From CAZBDU01 sp964490725 (GTDB lineage Bacteria; Spirochaetota; Spirochaetia; SZUA-6; DRHE01), in the NCBI GenBank assembly GCA_964490725.1, contig CAZBDU010000064.1, positions 1 through 31,622 on the forward strand: a stretch of DNA of 31,622 nt, read 5' to 3'. The translations under genes and the position numbers were made by a program. Shown piece after piece: positions 16,532 to 23,596 of the stretch. The notes below the pieces were generated by a model, which made no database searches, was not told the origin of the DNA, and was given only the letters and a program-made list of their open reading frames with translations. Numbering within the stretch: the first letter of the stretch is position 1; each line of letters begins with the position of its first letter.

Positions 16532-19507
16532 CTACCGGGCGGGTTTGCAGATGATCGAGACGCTGCGCCGCCCGTCCATCTTGGTCAGGAACGCGCCGGA
16601 GGAGCGCACGTGCACGAAGCTGCGGGTGCGCCGCAGGGGCTCCATGCTCTTCAGCCAGGACCAGTCGATGAAGGTGGCGGTGGAGCCGTAGGGCACGTCG
16701 AAGTAGCCGATGTTCATGGAGGTGACGTTGTGGAAGAAGTGTGAGCCCAGCGACGGGTCCACCTTGAAATCCGCGAGCTCCACCTCCACGATGATCCTTG
16801 CATTGGAGATGTGCGACCAGTTCACGGGAACGCCCAGCCAGGGGTCACGGCTGCCCCAGCGGCCGGGGCCTATGAGGATGTAGCGGCGGCCTTCCTTCTT
16901 GAGGGTCCCGTTCAGCTCGTCCAGCTCCTCGATCATCTTCACGGTGCGGGAGCGGTCGAAGCGGTCCGGGTCCACGTAGATGATGTCGTGCAGATCGTTC
17001 ACCGTGCCGTTGCCCATGGCGCGATCGGTGTACAGCAGCAGCTCCTCCCGCCTGACCTTGTCGAGGTCCAGGTGATAGTCCTCCAGGTTCCCCAGCAGCG
17101 GCTTCATCTGCAGGATATAGAAGATGGGCCTGCCATCCGGGCCGGCGGAGAGGTCCACGGCAAACTCCACCTCCACCGGCGTGCCCATGGCGGTCTTGAC
17201 GATGTCCAGCACCTCCTCCAGCACCCTGGCCAGGGGGAAGTAGTCGTACTTGAGTATGTAGGCGAAGTTGACCACCTTCGGGCCCTTGAGTGCGTTCCCC
17301 ACCTGCAGGCGGTTGTTCTGGTAGTCCCACACGGACACGCAGTGCTGCAGCGACCCGTCGGAGCCGGCGTCGTCGATCGCCAGCCGCTCCAGGGTGATGT
17401 GGTCCCCGGAGGCCAGCTGGACCTGCGGGCCGCCCATCCTCAGGGCGTAGAAGTTCTGCTGGGTGTTCTTGAGCTGGTCTTCCGGTGGCTCGAACTCCAG
17501 CTTGGGATAGTGGGGGCAGAAGCGGTAAGCCTTCTCCCCGTCGATCACGTACCTGCCCAGCCCCACGGCAATCACCGCGATGCCGTCCTCCGGCTTGAGG
17601 TAGGACACCGGGTAGTAGTTGTACGACTGGGCCACGCCGGAGAAGTGCGGGTAGTAGTAGCCCTGGTGCTCCCGCCCCACGACTGCCTGAATCAGCACCG
17701 CCATCTTCTCCTCGCCGATCTTGTAGCCGATGGCGTCGAAGTAGGCCCGGGCCGAGCGGGAGAAGACGGAGGCATAGACGAGCTTGATCGCCTGCTCGAG
17801 CTGCCGCTGGCGGAGGAGCGGGTCGGGATCGTTGTTGGGCAGAAGGAAGGTGTCATAGATCCCCGAGAAGGGCTGGGAGAGGGAATCCTCGAACAGGGCG
17901 GAGGAGCGGATGGAGAGCGGGAACCGCACGTGGCTGAGGTACACGGCAAGCTTTTCCCTGAGCGGCTCCGAAAGCCGGCCTCGCAGGAAGCGGCGTTTCA
18001 CCCGTTCGTAGTCCTGCTCGTCCACGAACAGGTCGGACAGGCCGTTGCGCTCGATGAACCCGTCGTACTCCTCGGTGCCGATCATGGCGGTGTGGGGGAT
18101 GCGGATGTCCACCTCGGGGATCAGCCGGTCCAGCTGGCAGTTCTGAATCAGCATGTGCAGGAAGGCCATGCCCCGCCCCTTGCCTCCCAGGGAGCCCTCG
18201 CTGAGGCGCACCGCGTAGTCCTGCCCGTTCAGCAGGCTCTCGTCGAACTGCACCACCCGCCCCCGCAGCTTGCTCTCCTGCACGTTGCGAAAGACCTCGA
18301 TGAGGTGGCTGCGCAGAGCGGCGTAGGAGGGAAAATCGCTCACGCGCACGGGCTGCAGGCTCTTGGCGATGCGAATCTCCCCCCGGGCCATGAGCCAGCC
18401 GGAGAAATGGTTGCGGTTGGCGTGGTACACCAGCGATTCGTCCGGAACGGTGACCAGCACCTGTTTGAAGTCCTCCAGGGACTGCGCCCGGCCGATGGGG
18501 TTGCCCTCCCAGTCCCTGAAGATGAAGTCTCCGAAGCCCAGGAAGTTGAACACGAAGCTGGTCAGGTCCCTGGAGAGGCTCTCCGAGTTCTTGTCGATGA
18601 AGCTGCAGCCCAGAGACTCTGCCTTGGCCCTGTTCTCCGGTTCCGCCGACTGCAGCAGCGTGGGCAGATCCGGAAACTGGCCTTTGATGTAACGTATCAG
18701 CTTCAGCCCGGCCTCTTCGTCCCGGCGCCCGCTCTTGGGGAACTTCACGTCACAGATCAGGCAGAGAAGGTAGTCCTTGTACTCCTCGAAGATCTCCACC
18801 GCCTCTTCAAAGCTCTCCGCCATCAGGACCTTGGGGCGGGCCCGCATGCGCAGCAGCTTGCGCATCTCATCCAGGTGCTCGTCGGCAATGATGCGCTGGG
18901 TCTGCTTCATGATCTCGATGTAAAGCGTGGGCAGGTAGCTGGAGATGTAGCGGCTGGAGTCCTCCACCAGCAAGATCACCCTGACCAGCCCGATCTTGGT
19001 GTCGCGCACGACGTTGATCTTGTCCTCGATGTACTTGATCATGGCCAGGAAGATCTTGGCGTCGCCGTTCCACACGAAGACCTTGTCGAGATACTGGAGC
19101 TTTTCCCGCCGTTCGGCCACCAGAGCGATCTCCGTATTGTCGTTCAGCAGCAGGAGGATGGGTATCCCGGGGCTCATCTCCTTCAGGCGCCTGGCCAGCT
19201 CGAAGGGGCTGATCTCGTCGATCCTCATGGTCAGGATCACCATGTCGAAGGATCGCCGCCGCAGGATGTCCACTGCCTCCTCGCCGGAGGAGACGCTGCT
19301 GATGCGCGGCGCGGTGGTCAGATTGAGCTGGTAGTACTCGCCGAAGATCTTCTCGGTGAGCTTGTCTTCCTCCTCCAGGATGAAGGCGTCGTATATCGTC
19401 GCCACCAGGAGAATCTCGCGCACCCTGAACTGCATGAGCTCGTGGTAGATCTCCTGATCCGTCTTGTTCTGCTTGACCAGGTCGGAGAGCCTGTGCTTGA
19501 CCATCAT
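16532..19507 (-). CDS. Two receiver-like domains fused to a PEP-synthase-type ATP-binding domain
   Basis: A 991-residue cytoplasmic protein. Residues about 30-165 look like a response-regulator receiver in which the phospho-acceptor position is Thr (ILTMRID). Residues about 175-325 are a second receiver that keeps the acidic pair (VEDSSR), the acceptor Asp253 (LICDVKFP) and a late Lys (FIDKNS). Residues about 430-830 form a PPDK/PEP-synthase N-terminal ATP-binding domain: EGSLGGKGRGMAFL (about 437-450), SIRSSALFEDSLSQPFSGIY (about 532-551) and a closing YILQMKPL. The phospho-His swivelling domain and PEP/pyruvate barrel of PpsA are absent; a conserved-looking C-terminal stretch (ILIGPGRWGSRDPWLGVPV) replaces them. 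Two ATGs are adjacent at 19507 and 19504. It could be a signalling-controlled phosphotransferase or dikinase. Family members are usually called PEP/pyruvate-binding proteins; the reaction is unknown. Confidence 0.82.
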   Translation of the reverse strand: MMVKHRLSDLVKQNKTDQEIYHELMQFRVREILLVATIYDAFILEEEDKLTEKIFGEYYQLNLTTAPRISSVSSGEEAVDILRRRSFDMVILTMRIDEISPFELARRLKEMSPGIPILLLLNDNTEIALVAERREKLQYLDKVFVWNGDAKIFLAMIKYIEDKINVVRDTKIGLVRVILLVEDSSRYISSYLPTLYIEIMKQTQRIIADEHLDEMRKLLRMRARPKVLMAESFEEAVEIFEEYKDYLLCLICDVKFPKSGRRDEEAGLKLIRYIKGQFPDLPTLLQSAEPENRAKAESLGCSFIDKNSESLSRDLTSFVFNFLGFGDFIFRDWEGNPIGRAQSLEDFKQVLVTVPDESLVYHANRNHFSGWLMARGEIRIAKSLQPVRVSDFPSYAALRSHLIEVFRNVQESKLRGRVVQFDESLLNGQDYAVRLSEGSLGGKGRGMAFLHMLIQNCQLDRLIPEVDIRIPHTAMIGTEEYDGFIERNGLSDLFVDEQDYERVKRRFLRGRLSEPLREKLAVYLSHVRFPLSIRSSALFEDSLSQPFSGIYDTFLLPNNDPDPLLRQRQLEQAIKLVYASVFSRSARAYFDAIGYKIGEEKMAVLIQAVVGREHQGYYYPHFSGVAQSYNYYPVSYLKPEDGIAVIAVGLGRYVIDGEKAYRFCPHYPKLEFEPPEDQLKNTQQNFYALRMGGPQVQLASGDHITLERLAIDDAGSDGSLQHCVSVWDYQNNRLQVGNALKGPKVVNFAYILKYDYFPLARVLEEVLDIVKTAMGTPVEVEFAVDLSAGPDGRPIFYILQMKPLLGNLEDYHLDLDKVRREELLLYTDRAMGNGTVNDLHDIIYVDPDRFDRSRTVKMIEELDELNGTLKKEGRRYILIGPGRWGSRDPWLGVPVNWSHISNARIIVEVELADFKVDPSLGSHFFHNVTSMNIGYFDVPYGSTATFIDWSWLKSMEPLRRTRSFVHVRSSGAFLTKMDGRRSVSIICKPAR

Positions 19508-19533
19508 GTCGTTCGCCGCCTCGCGCTGCCTAC

Positions 19534-19562
19534 AGGATACAGGAAAACCCGGGCCCGGCCAA
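19534..19562 (-). promoter_or_regulatory. Predicted promoter of the receiver/PEP-synthase-like gene
   Basis: On the minus strand TTGGCC (19557-19562), a 17-base spacer and TATCCT (19534-19539). The start of transcription would be near 19527, giving a leader of about 20 bases with a weak GAGG site. Confidence 0.5.
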
Positions 19563-19657
19563 GACGGGTCTCTTCCCGGCGGAGCTGGGGGACACCTGGC
19601 AGGCGGCTGGGCGCCGGGGGGGCGATATCGGCGACGGCCGGCTGGCCGAGGCAGGCG

Positions 19658-20005
19658 CTATGCTCCGGCCGTCAGGCGTTTCTGGATGCGGCGTGCCAGC
19701 CTGCGTTGCTCCTGCTCCGGCAACGGCGGAAACCGGTCGCTGACGTACCGTATGGCCCCGCTCTCCAGTCTCTTGGCACGCAGACCACCGCGAACGATCT
19801 GTTCGTTCAAGGCATCCCCGGTTCGGTGCGGCGCCAGATGAACATGCAGATGGGACAGACCGCCCCCAAAGATGTACACGTACACGAGCTCGGCGCCGGT
19901 CTCGTCCCTGAGGGCGCGGCTCACCCGGGAAAGCACTTCGCCGAACGAGCGCGCTTCCTCACCGTCCAGGTCGGTGACATGCGGGATGTGCCGTTTGGGC
20001 TCCAC
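19658..20005 (-). CDS. Short HIT-family protein lacking the usual N-terminus
   Basis: A 115-residue protein with the histidine-triad signature SHLHVHLAPH (His52, His54, His56), preceded by PKRHIPHVTDL and a helix typical of HIT hydrolases or transferases acting on nucleotide phosphoramidates or dinucleotides. The usual first 35-40 residues, including strands and an often-present Cys pair, are missing. The frame is closed by a TAG at about 20037-20039, and neither other frame upstream encodes HIT-like sequence. The start is a GTG with no clear ribosome site, so expression is uncertain. It may be an N-truncated relic or a minimal HIT variant. It diverges from the TetR gene, and its candidate promoter overlaps the same operator. 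Confidence 0.6.
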   Translation of the reverse strand: MEPKRHIPHVTDLDGEEARSFGEVLSRVSRALRDETGAELVYVYIFGGGLSHLHVHLAPHRTGDALNEQIVRGGLRAKRLESGAIRYVSDRFPPLPEQEQRRLARRIQKRLTAGA

Positions 20006-20047
20006 CCGTTGCCCCGGCGCGCCCCCCCGGCCGGGCCGCTACCGCCC

Positions 20048-20076
20048 TTGACGATAGGAGGCGGCGGAGCTACCAT
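20048..20076 (+). promoter_or_regulatory. Predicted promoter of the TetR-family gene
   Basis: TTGACG (20048-20053), a 17-base spacer and TACCAT (20071-20076). The expected start near 20083 lies inside the palindrome at 20078-20095, which suggests autorepression. An alternative -10 TATAAC (20076-20081) would need an overlong 22-base spacer. Confidence 0.45.
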
Positions 20077-20099
20077 ATAACTAAACGGTTAGTCAGCAA
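20072..20099 (-). promoter_or_regulatory. Predicted divergent promoter of the HIT gene
   Basis: On the minus strand TTGCTG (20094-20099), a 16-base spacer and TATGGT (20072-20077). The spacer coincides with the operator-like palindrome, so the adjacent TetR protein could control this promoter too. Confidence 0.35.
20078..20095. promoter_or_regulatory. TetR-type operator palindrome
   Basis: TAACTAAACGGTTAGTCA matches its own reverse complement at 14 of 18 positions, with core arms ACTAA and TTAGT. This resembles the ACTAAC/GTTAGT sites commonly found before self-regulating TetR-family genes. It overlaps both divergent promoters and lies 55 bp before the TetR start codon. Confidence 0.65.
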
Positions 20100-20149
20100 T
20101 GCGGGCGCGCGGCGGCGCATGCCGCGACGCAGACCCCGGGAGAAGGCCC

Positions 20150-20821
20150 ATGGAACGTGACGGCAGCAACAGCCGCGAGCGAATACTCATCGCGGCGGAA
20201 CGCATCTTTGCGGACAGGGGGTTCGACCGGGCCCGGGTGGAGGACATCGCCCGCAGCGCCGGGGTGAACAAGGCCCTCATCTACTACTACTTCCGCAGCA
20301 AGGAGGCCATCCTGGAGGAGCTGGTGGGCGGGTTTCTGGAAGAGGCGCTGGAGCTGCGGGCCCTCAGCTTCGAGGAGCTCGCCGGCCGCCTGGACAGCTC
20401 CTCCCCGGGGGCAGACGGCGGAGCACAGGAGGAGGCGCGCTACGAGGAGCTGATGCGGCACTCTCTCACCTTCCTGGAGAGACGCCGGGACGTGCTGAAC
20501 ATCATGCTGATGCAGGCGCTGAAGGAAGGGGCCGGCGGGGAGCCCTTGTTCCGCTTCCTGGACGGCAGCCTGCGGCAGGGCCTGGAGGTGTACCGCACCC
20601 GCTACGGGGTGGTTCCCACCGAGGAGACGGCGCTGCTGCTGCAAAGCTTCTACATGGGTCTCATGCCCCTGGTGGCCTTCGTGCTGCTCCACGACAAGTG
20701 GTGCGGCTACTACCGGGCGGACCGCGAGGAATCCAAGCACCGCTTTGTGCACCTGTTCTTCCAGGAGTACATGGTGGACACCTTCACCCGCCTGTTCACC
20801 CGCAAGCCGGCGGAGGGCTGA
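20150..20821 (+). CDS. TetR/AcrR-family transcriptional regulator
   Basis: A 223-residue one-component repressor. The N-terminal helix-turn-helix is classical: SRERILIAAERIFADRGFDR, then VEDIARSAGVNKALIYYYFR and SKEAILEELV. The C-terminal 150 residues are the variable helical ligand-binding and dimerisation domain and do not reveal the inducer. I chose the ATG at 20150 because GGGAGAAGG sits directly upstream and the family's usual N-terminus begins here; an upstream in-frame ATG at 20099 adds 17 Arg-rich residues without a ribosome site and overlaps the operator region. It is probably autoregulated through the palindrome at 20078-20095 and may also control the divergent HIT gene. No efflux pump lies next to it. 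Confidence 0.9.
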   Translation: MERDGSNSRERILIAAERIFADRGFDRARVEDIARSAGVNKALIYYYFRSKEAILEELVGGFLEEALELRALSFEELAGRLDSSSPGADGGAQEEARYEELMRHSLTFLERRRDVLNIMLMQALKEGAGGEPLFRFLDGSLRQGLEVYRTRYGVVPTEETALLLQSFYMGLMPLVAFVLLHDKWCGYYRADREESKHRFVHLFFQEYMVDTFTRLFTRKPAEG

Positions 20822-20828
20822 AGGGCCG

Positions 20829-20845
20829 CCCGCGGTACGCGCGGG
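20829..20845. terminator. GC-rich hairpin between convergent genes
   Basis: CCCGCG and CGCGGG form a 6-bp perfect stem with a 5-base loop, in the 25-bp gap between the TetR stop and the end of the convergent glycosylase gene. There is no U-tract, so an intrinsic terminator is only possible. Confidence 0.3.
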
Positions 20846-20846
20846 T

Positions 20847-21677
20847 TCACTCCTGGCACACGCGGCAGAAGTAGCAGGTTCCCCCGAGATACTGCATCTT
20901 TTCCACGACCGCCCCGCATGCGGGGCAGGGGCGGCCAACCGCCTTGCCGTCCATCAGCCGGACGTATCCCCCGCGTCTGCCGTACAGGTCGTACTCGTCG
21001 TAGCGGCCGCCGCGCTCGATCACCTCGCCCACCGTGGCCACGATGGCGCGATGCAGGGCGTGTTTCTTCTCGGTGTCGAGATCGGCAATGGGATGCCGGG
21101 GATGAATGCGGGCGCGAAAGAGTATGTCCTGAGCGATCGCGTTTCCCAATCCGGGAACCAGCTGGTCCTGCGTGAGCAGCCCCTTGGCGCTCCGCTTTTT
21201 TCGGCCCGCCAGATGGTCTATCAGCGCGCTGAAGTACTCGAGGGTGAACTCCGGCTCGACCGGCGTCGGCCTCATCCCCTGGATGTACTCGCGGGCGGTC
21301 TCCTTTCCCTGCCGGTAGAGCTCCACAGCTCCCCACATCTGCGTGGTTACGCTCAGGCGGGAGCCATCCTGGAAGCTCAGGCACAGGTGGTGCTTATTTG
21401 GCGCTTCGTCCCCGGGCGGATGATAGAGCACCCTGCCTCCGCACTCGCCCAGCAGCAGGACGTACCCGGGCTCCAGCGGTACGAAGAGCCACTTCCCCCT
21501 GGCCCGCGCCTCCCCGACCGTCCTGGTGGCGGTTAACTCTTGGAACTCCTCATGGCTCCTGTTGTACCAGACAAACCTGTGCGGGCTGTTGCCCAGCTGC
21601 CCCCGGCGGATCACCTTTCCCCGCAGGGTGTGGTTCATCTGGCAGGCCAGGACGACCAGCTCGGACAGCTCGAACAC
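20847..21677 (-). CDS. Fpg/Nei-family DNA glycosylase with a non-canonical N-terminus
   Basis: A 276-residue base-excision repair-type protein. The helix-two-turn-helix region is clear (LLTQDQLVPGLGNAIAQDIL, then FRARIHP), and the C-terminal zinc finger is complete as C-x2-C-x16-C-x2-C (CPAC through FCRVC). The N-terminus reads MFELSE, where Fpg and Nei have MPELPE. The catalytic Pro2, whose amine is the nucleophile, is therefore Phe here, while Glu3 and Glu6 are kept. The GTG start is well fixed by AGGAGGTG at ideal spacing, so this is not a start-site error. I recall related clostridial and actinobacterial proteins starting M-x-E-[IL]-P-E, so it probably belongs to that little-studied branch. 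Lyase activity is doubtful; glycosylase or DNA-binding activity remains possible. Confidence 0.85.
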   Translation of the reverse strand: MFELSELVVLACQMNHTLRGKVIRRGQLGNSPHRFVWYNRSHEEFQELTATRTVGEARARGKWLFVPLEPGYVLLLGECGGRVLYHPPGDEAPNKHHLCLSFQDGSRLSVTTQMWGAVELYRQGKETAREYIQGMRPTPVEPEFTLEYFSALIDHLAGRKKRSAKGLLTQDQLVPGLGNAIAQDILFRARIHPRHPIADLDTEKKHALHRAIVATVGEVIERGGRYDEYDLYGRRGGYVRLMDGKAVGRPCPACGAVVEKMQYLGGTCYFCRVCQE

Positions 21678-21731
21678 GCCTCACCTCCTGCGCCGCCGGC
21701 CGCTCCAGGCGGCGGCCTGCAACGCCACCCT

Positions 21732-21762
21732 ATTCTCTGTGCTGGCGGCGGCGAAATGTCAA
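21732..21762 (-). promoter_or_regulatory. Possible promoter of the Fpg/Nei-family gene
   Basis: On the minus strand a perfect TTGACA (21757-21762) is followed after 19 bases by GAGAAT (21732-21737). The spacing is slightly long. The start would be near 21725, with a leader of about 47 bases. Confidence 0.4.
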
Positions 21763-21795
21763 GCTCAGCCGCAGCGCGCGCCCCGCTCGTCCCGA

Positions 21796-21815
21796 GCCGG
21801 CGGTAGCCCGCCGGC
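21796..21815. repeat. Perfect 8-bp inverted repeat upstream of the VOC gene
   Basis: GCCGGCGG and CCGCCGGC are separated by TAGC. The element lies 40 bp before the VOC-family start, in the divergent intergenic region. It could be an operator or an RNA hairpin in the leader; the sequence does not distinguish these. Confidence 0.5.
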
Positions 21816-21855
21816 GGAAAGGTGAGTATCTTTGCAGCCATTGAGGAGGCGAGAG

Positions 21856-22251
21856 ATGATAACGCATGCCAGCACGATCACCGTGTACGTGCGAGACCAG
21901 GATCGCGCCCTGGAGTTTTACGTGGGGAAGCTGGGCTTCGAGAAGCGGCGCGACGATCCCATGGGCCCGGGAGGCCCGCGCTGGATAGAGGTGGCCCCCA
22001 GGGGGGCGCAGACTGCCCTGGTTCTCTACGCGCCCACGGAAGCCATGCCGGGGGCCGACAGCTACGAGCGGGCGCTTAGCTCCATCGGCACGTTCGCCCC
22101 CTTCGTGCTGAACGTGGACGACATGGAAAAGACCCACCGGGAGCTCAGCGCCCGCGGGGTGGAGTTCGACGACCCGCCCAGGAAGGAGCCCTATGGGTGG
22201 TGGGCCGCAATCAGAGACGCGGACGGCAACGTCATAGGTCTGCACCAGTAG
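21856..22251 (+). CDS. VOC-superfamily (glyoxalase/bleomycin-resistance-like) protein
   Basis: A 131-residue protein with one pair of beta-alpha-beta-beta-beta modules of the vicinal-oxygen-chelate fold. The first reads ITVYVRDQDRALEFYVGKLG; the second starts APFVLNVDDMEKTHRELSAR and closes with WAAIRDADGNVIGLHQ, the typical end strand. VOC proteins bind a divalent metal and act as dioxygenases, lyases, isomerases or antibiotic-binding proteins. This one resembles the generic glyoxalase-like class and no specific reaction can be assigned. The ATG at 21856 has GAGGAG seven bases upstream. It is alone on its strand, diverges from the glycosylase gene and converges on the HD-GYP gene 19 bp away. 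Confidence 0.88.
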   Translation: MITHASTITVYVRDQDRALEFYVGKLGFEKRRDDPMGPGGPRWIEVAPRGAQTALVLYAPTEAMPGADSYERALSSIGTFAPFVLNVDDMEKTHRELSARGVEFDDPPRKEPYGWWAAIRDADGNVIGLHQ

Positions 22252-22270
22252 GGCGGGCGGCCCGGCGCTC

Positions 22271-23497
22271 CTAGTTGTACCGGCGGCGGATGGCGCGAAT
22301 CACGTCGTAGATGCGCAAGAACAGCTGGACCAGCTCGGGATCGAACTGCTGTCCCGCCTGAAGGCGCAGGTAGCGCAGGGCGAGCTCCTCCTTCCAGGCG
22401 TCCTTGTAGGCTCGCTTGGAGACCAGCGCGTCGTACACGTCCGCCAGAGCCACGATCCGCGCCGACAGGGGTATCTCCTTGCCCCGCTGGCCGGCGCCGA
22501 ACTGCGGCTGCTTGGCGTGCAGGTCGCGAATCTTGCCCGGGTAGCCACGGCCGTCCCAGTGCTCGTGATGCCTCAGCGCCACATCCGCGGCCATGCGGTC
22601 CCAGACCGAAGTGAACTTGAACAGCCGCGCTCCGTACACGGTGTGGCAGCGCATTTTCTGCTTCTCCTCGCCCTCCAGGAGGCCCTGCTTCTGTAGAATG
22701 AGGTCGCTCAGGGCCACCTTGCCCACGTCGTGGAGCATGGCCGCGGTTCTGAGCACGTCGCGGTTGGTCTTGATCTTGCTGTCGGAGATTCCGTGGCGCA
22801 ACGCCCACTTCTCGTACAGCTCCACCGAGTAGGCGCCCACCCGCTTGGCGTGCTGGCTGGTCTCGTAGGGGTCGCGCAGCTCCGCCATCTCCACCATCCG
22901 CAGCACCATCTGGCGGGACAGCTTGGCCTTCTCGATGGCGTTGGCGGCATTGCGGGCGAACTCGGTGATGAACAGGTTGTCCTGCATGGAGAAGGGGACC
23001 ACCTCGCCCCGCCCGTTCTTGGCGTTTATGAGCTGCAGGACTCCCACGATTTCCTTGCTCGTGGTGCTGAGGGGGACCACCAGGACCGATTGGGTCTTGT
23101 AGGAGGACTTGACGTCGAAGGCCGGGTTGAAGGCGTAGGAGACCCCGCTGGGAATGTCGTAGACGTTGTCGATCAGCAGCGAGTCTCCGCTGGCGGCCAC
23201 GTAGCCCGCCAGGGAGGTGCGGTCCACGCTGAGCCGCTGATCCGAGTAGATGTAGCGGTCCCTGGCCCGCACACCGGTGAACAGGGCGTCGTTCTGCACG
23301 TAGCTGAAGTACAGGGAGGCACCCTTGGCAAGATAGAGTGTGCCCGCCTCCGCGGCCACGAACCGCCGCGCTTCGAAGAGGACCGTCTCCAGGAGCGTGT
23401 CCAGGTCCCGGATCTGATAGATGGACTCTATCTTCTTGAGAAAGGCTGGAATGCTCCGCCTCTCTCTGCCGGGGACGCCCCTTCCGTCGCTATCCAT
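22271..23497 (-). CDS. GAF domain HD-GYP cyclic-di-GMP phosphodiesterase
   Basis: A 408-residue cytoplasmic signalling protein. Residues about 30-190 are a GAF sensor domain (LDTLLETVLFEARRFVAAEA at the start, VLVVPLSTTSKEIVGVLQLI at the core). Residues about 195-400 are an HD-GYP phosphodiesterase domain with every signature in place: HD at 256-257 followed by GK, HHEHWDGRGYPG at 310-321 including the GYP triplet, and DVYDAL at 353-358. It should degrade cyclic di-GMP in response to a ligand, light or redox signal bound by GAF. It follows gdhA by 99 bp on the same strand and could be read from the gdhA promoter; its own ribosome site is poor. No diguanylate cyclase is in the window. Confidence 0.93.
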   Translation of the reverse strand: MDSDGRGVPGRERRSIPAFLKKIESIYQIRDLDTLLETVLFEARRFVAAEAGTLYLAKGASLYFSYVQNDALFTGVRARDRYIYSDQRLSVDRTSLAGYVAASGDSLLIDNVYDIPSGVSYAFNPAFDVKSSYKTQSVLVVPLSTTSKEIVGVLQLINAKNGRGEVVPFSMQDNLFITEFARNAANAIEKAKLSRQMVLRMVEMAELRDPYETSQHAKRVGAYSVELYEKWALRHGISDSKIKTNRDVLRTAAMLHDVGKVALSDLILQKQGLLEGEEKQKMRCHTVYGARLFKFTSVWDRMAADVALRHHEHWDGRGYPGKIRDLHAKQPQFGAGQRGKEIPLSARIVALADVYDALVSKRAYKDAWKEELALRYLRLQAGQQFDPELVQLFLRIYDVIRAIRRRYN

Positions 23498-23596
23498 TGC
23501 CGGGTCCGCAGGTACGTGACGCCATGCCTCGCAGGCTCTCCTGTTAGAGCTTATCGCAGGGCCGGACTGCTATCCACGAACCTCGGGGTTTTTTCC

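Noticed and set aside
16811..20080. 1089-codon frame antisense to the receiver/PEP-synthase-like gene
   Set aside because: It runs through two real genes on the other strand and shows only the low-complexity antisense pattern.
20006..20098. Programmed frameshift at the seven-G run restoring a longer HIT protein
   Set aside because: I read the other two frames upstream; neither encodes HIT-like strands, so slippage would not rebuild the missing N-terminus.
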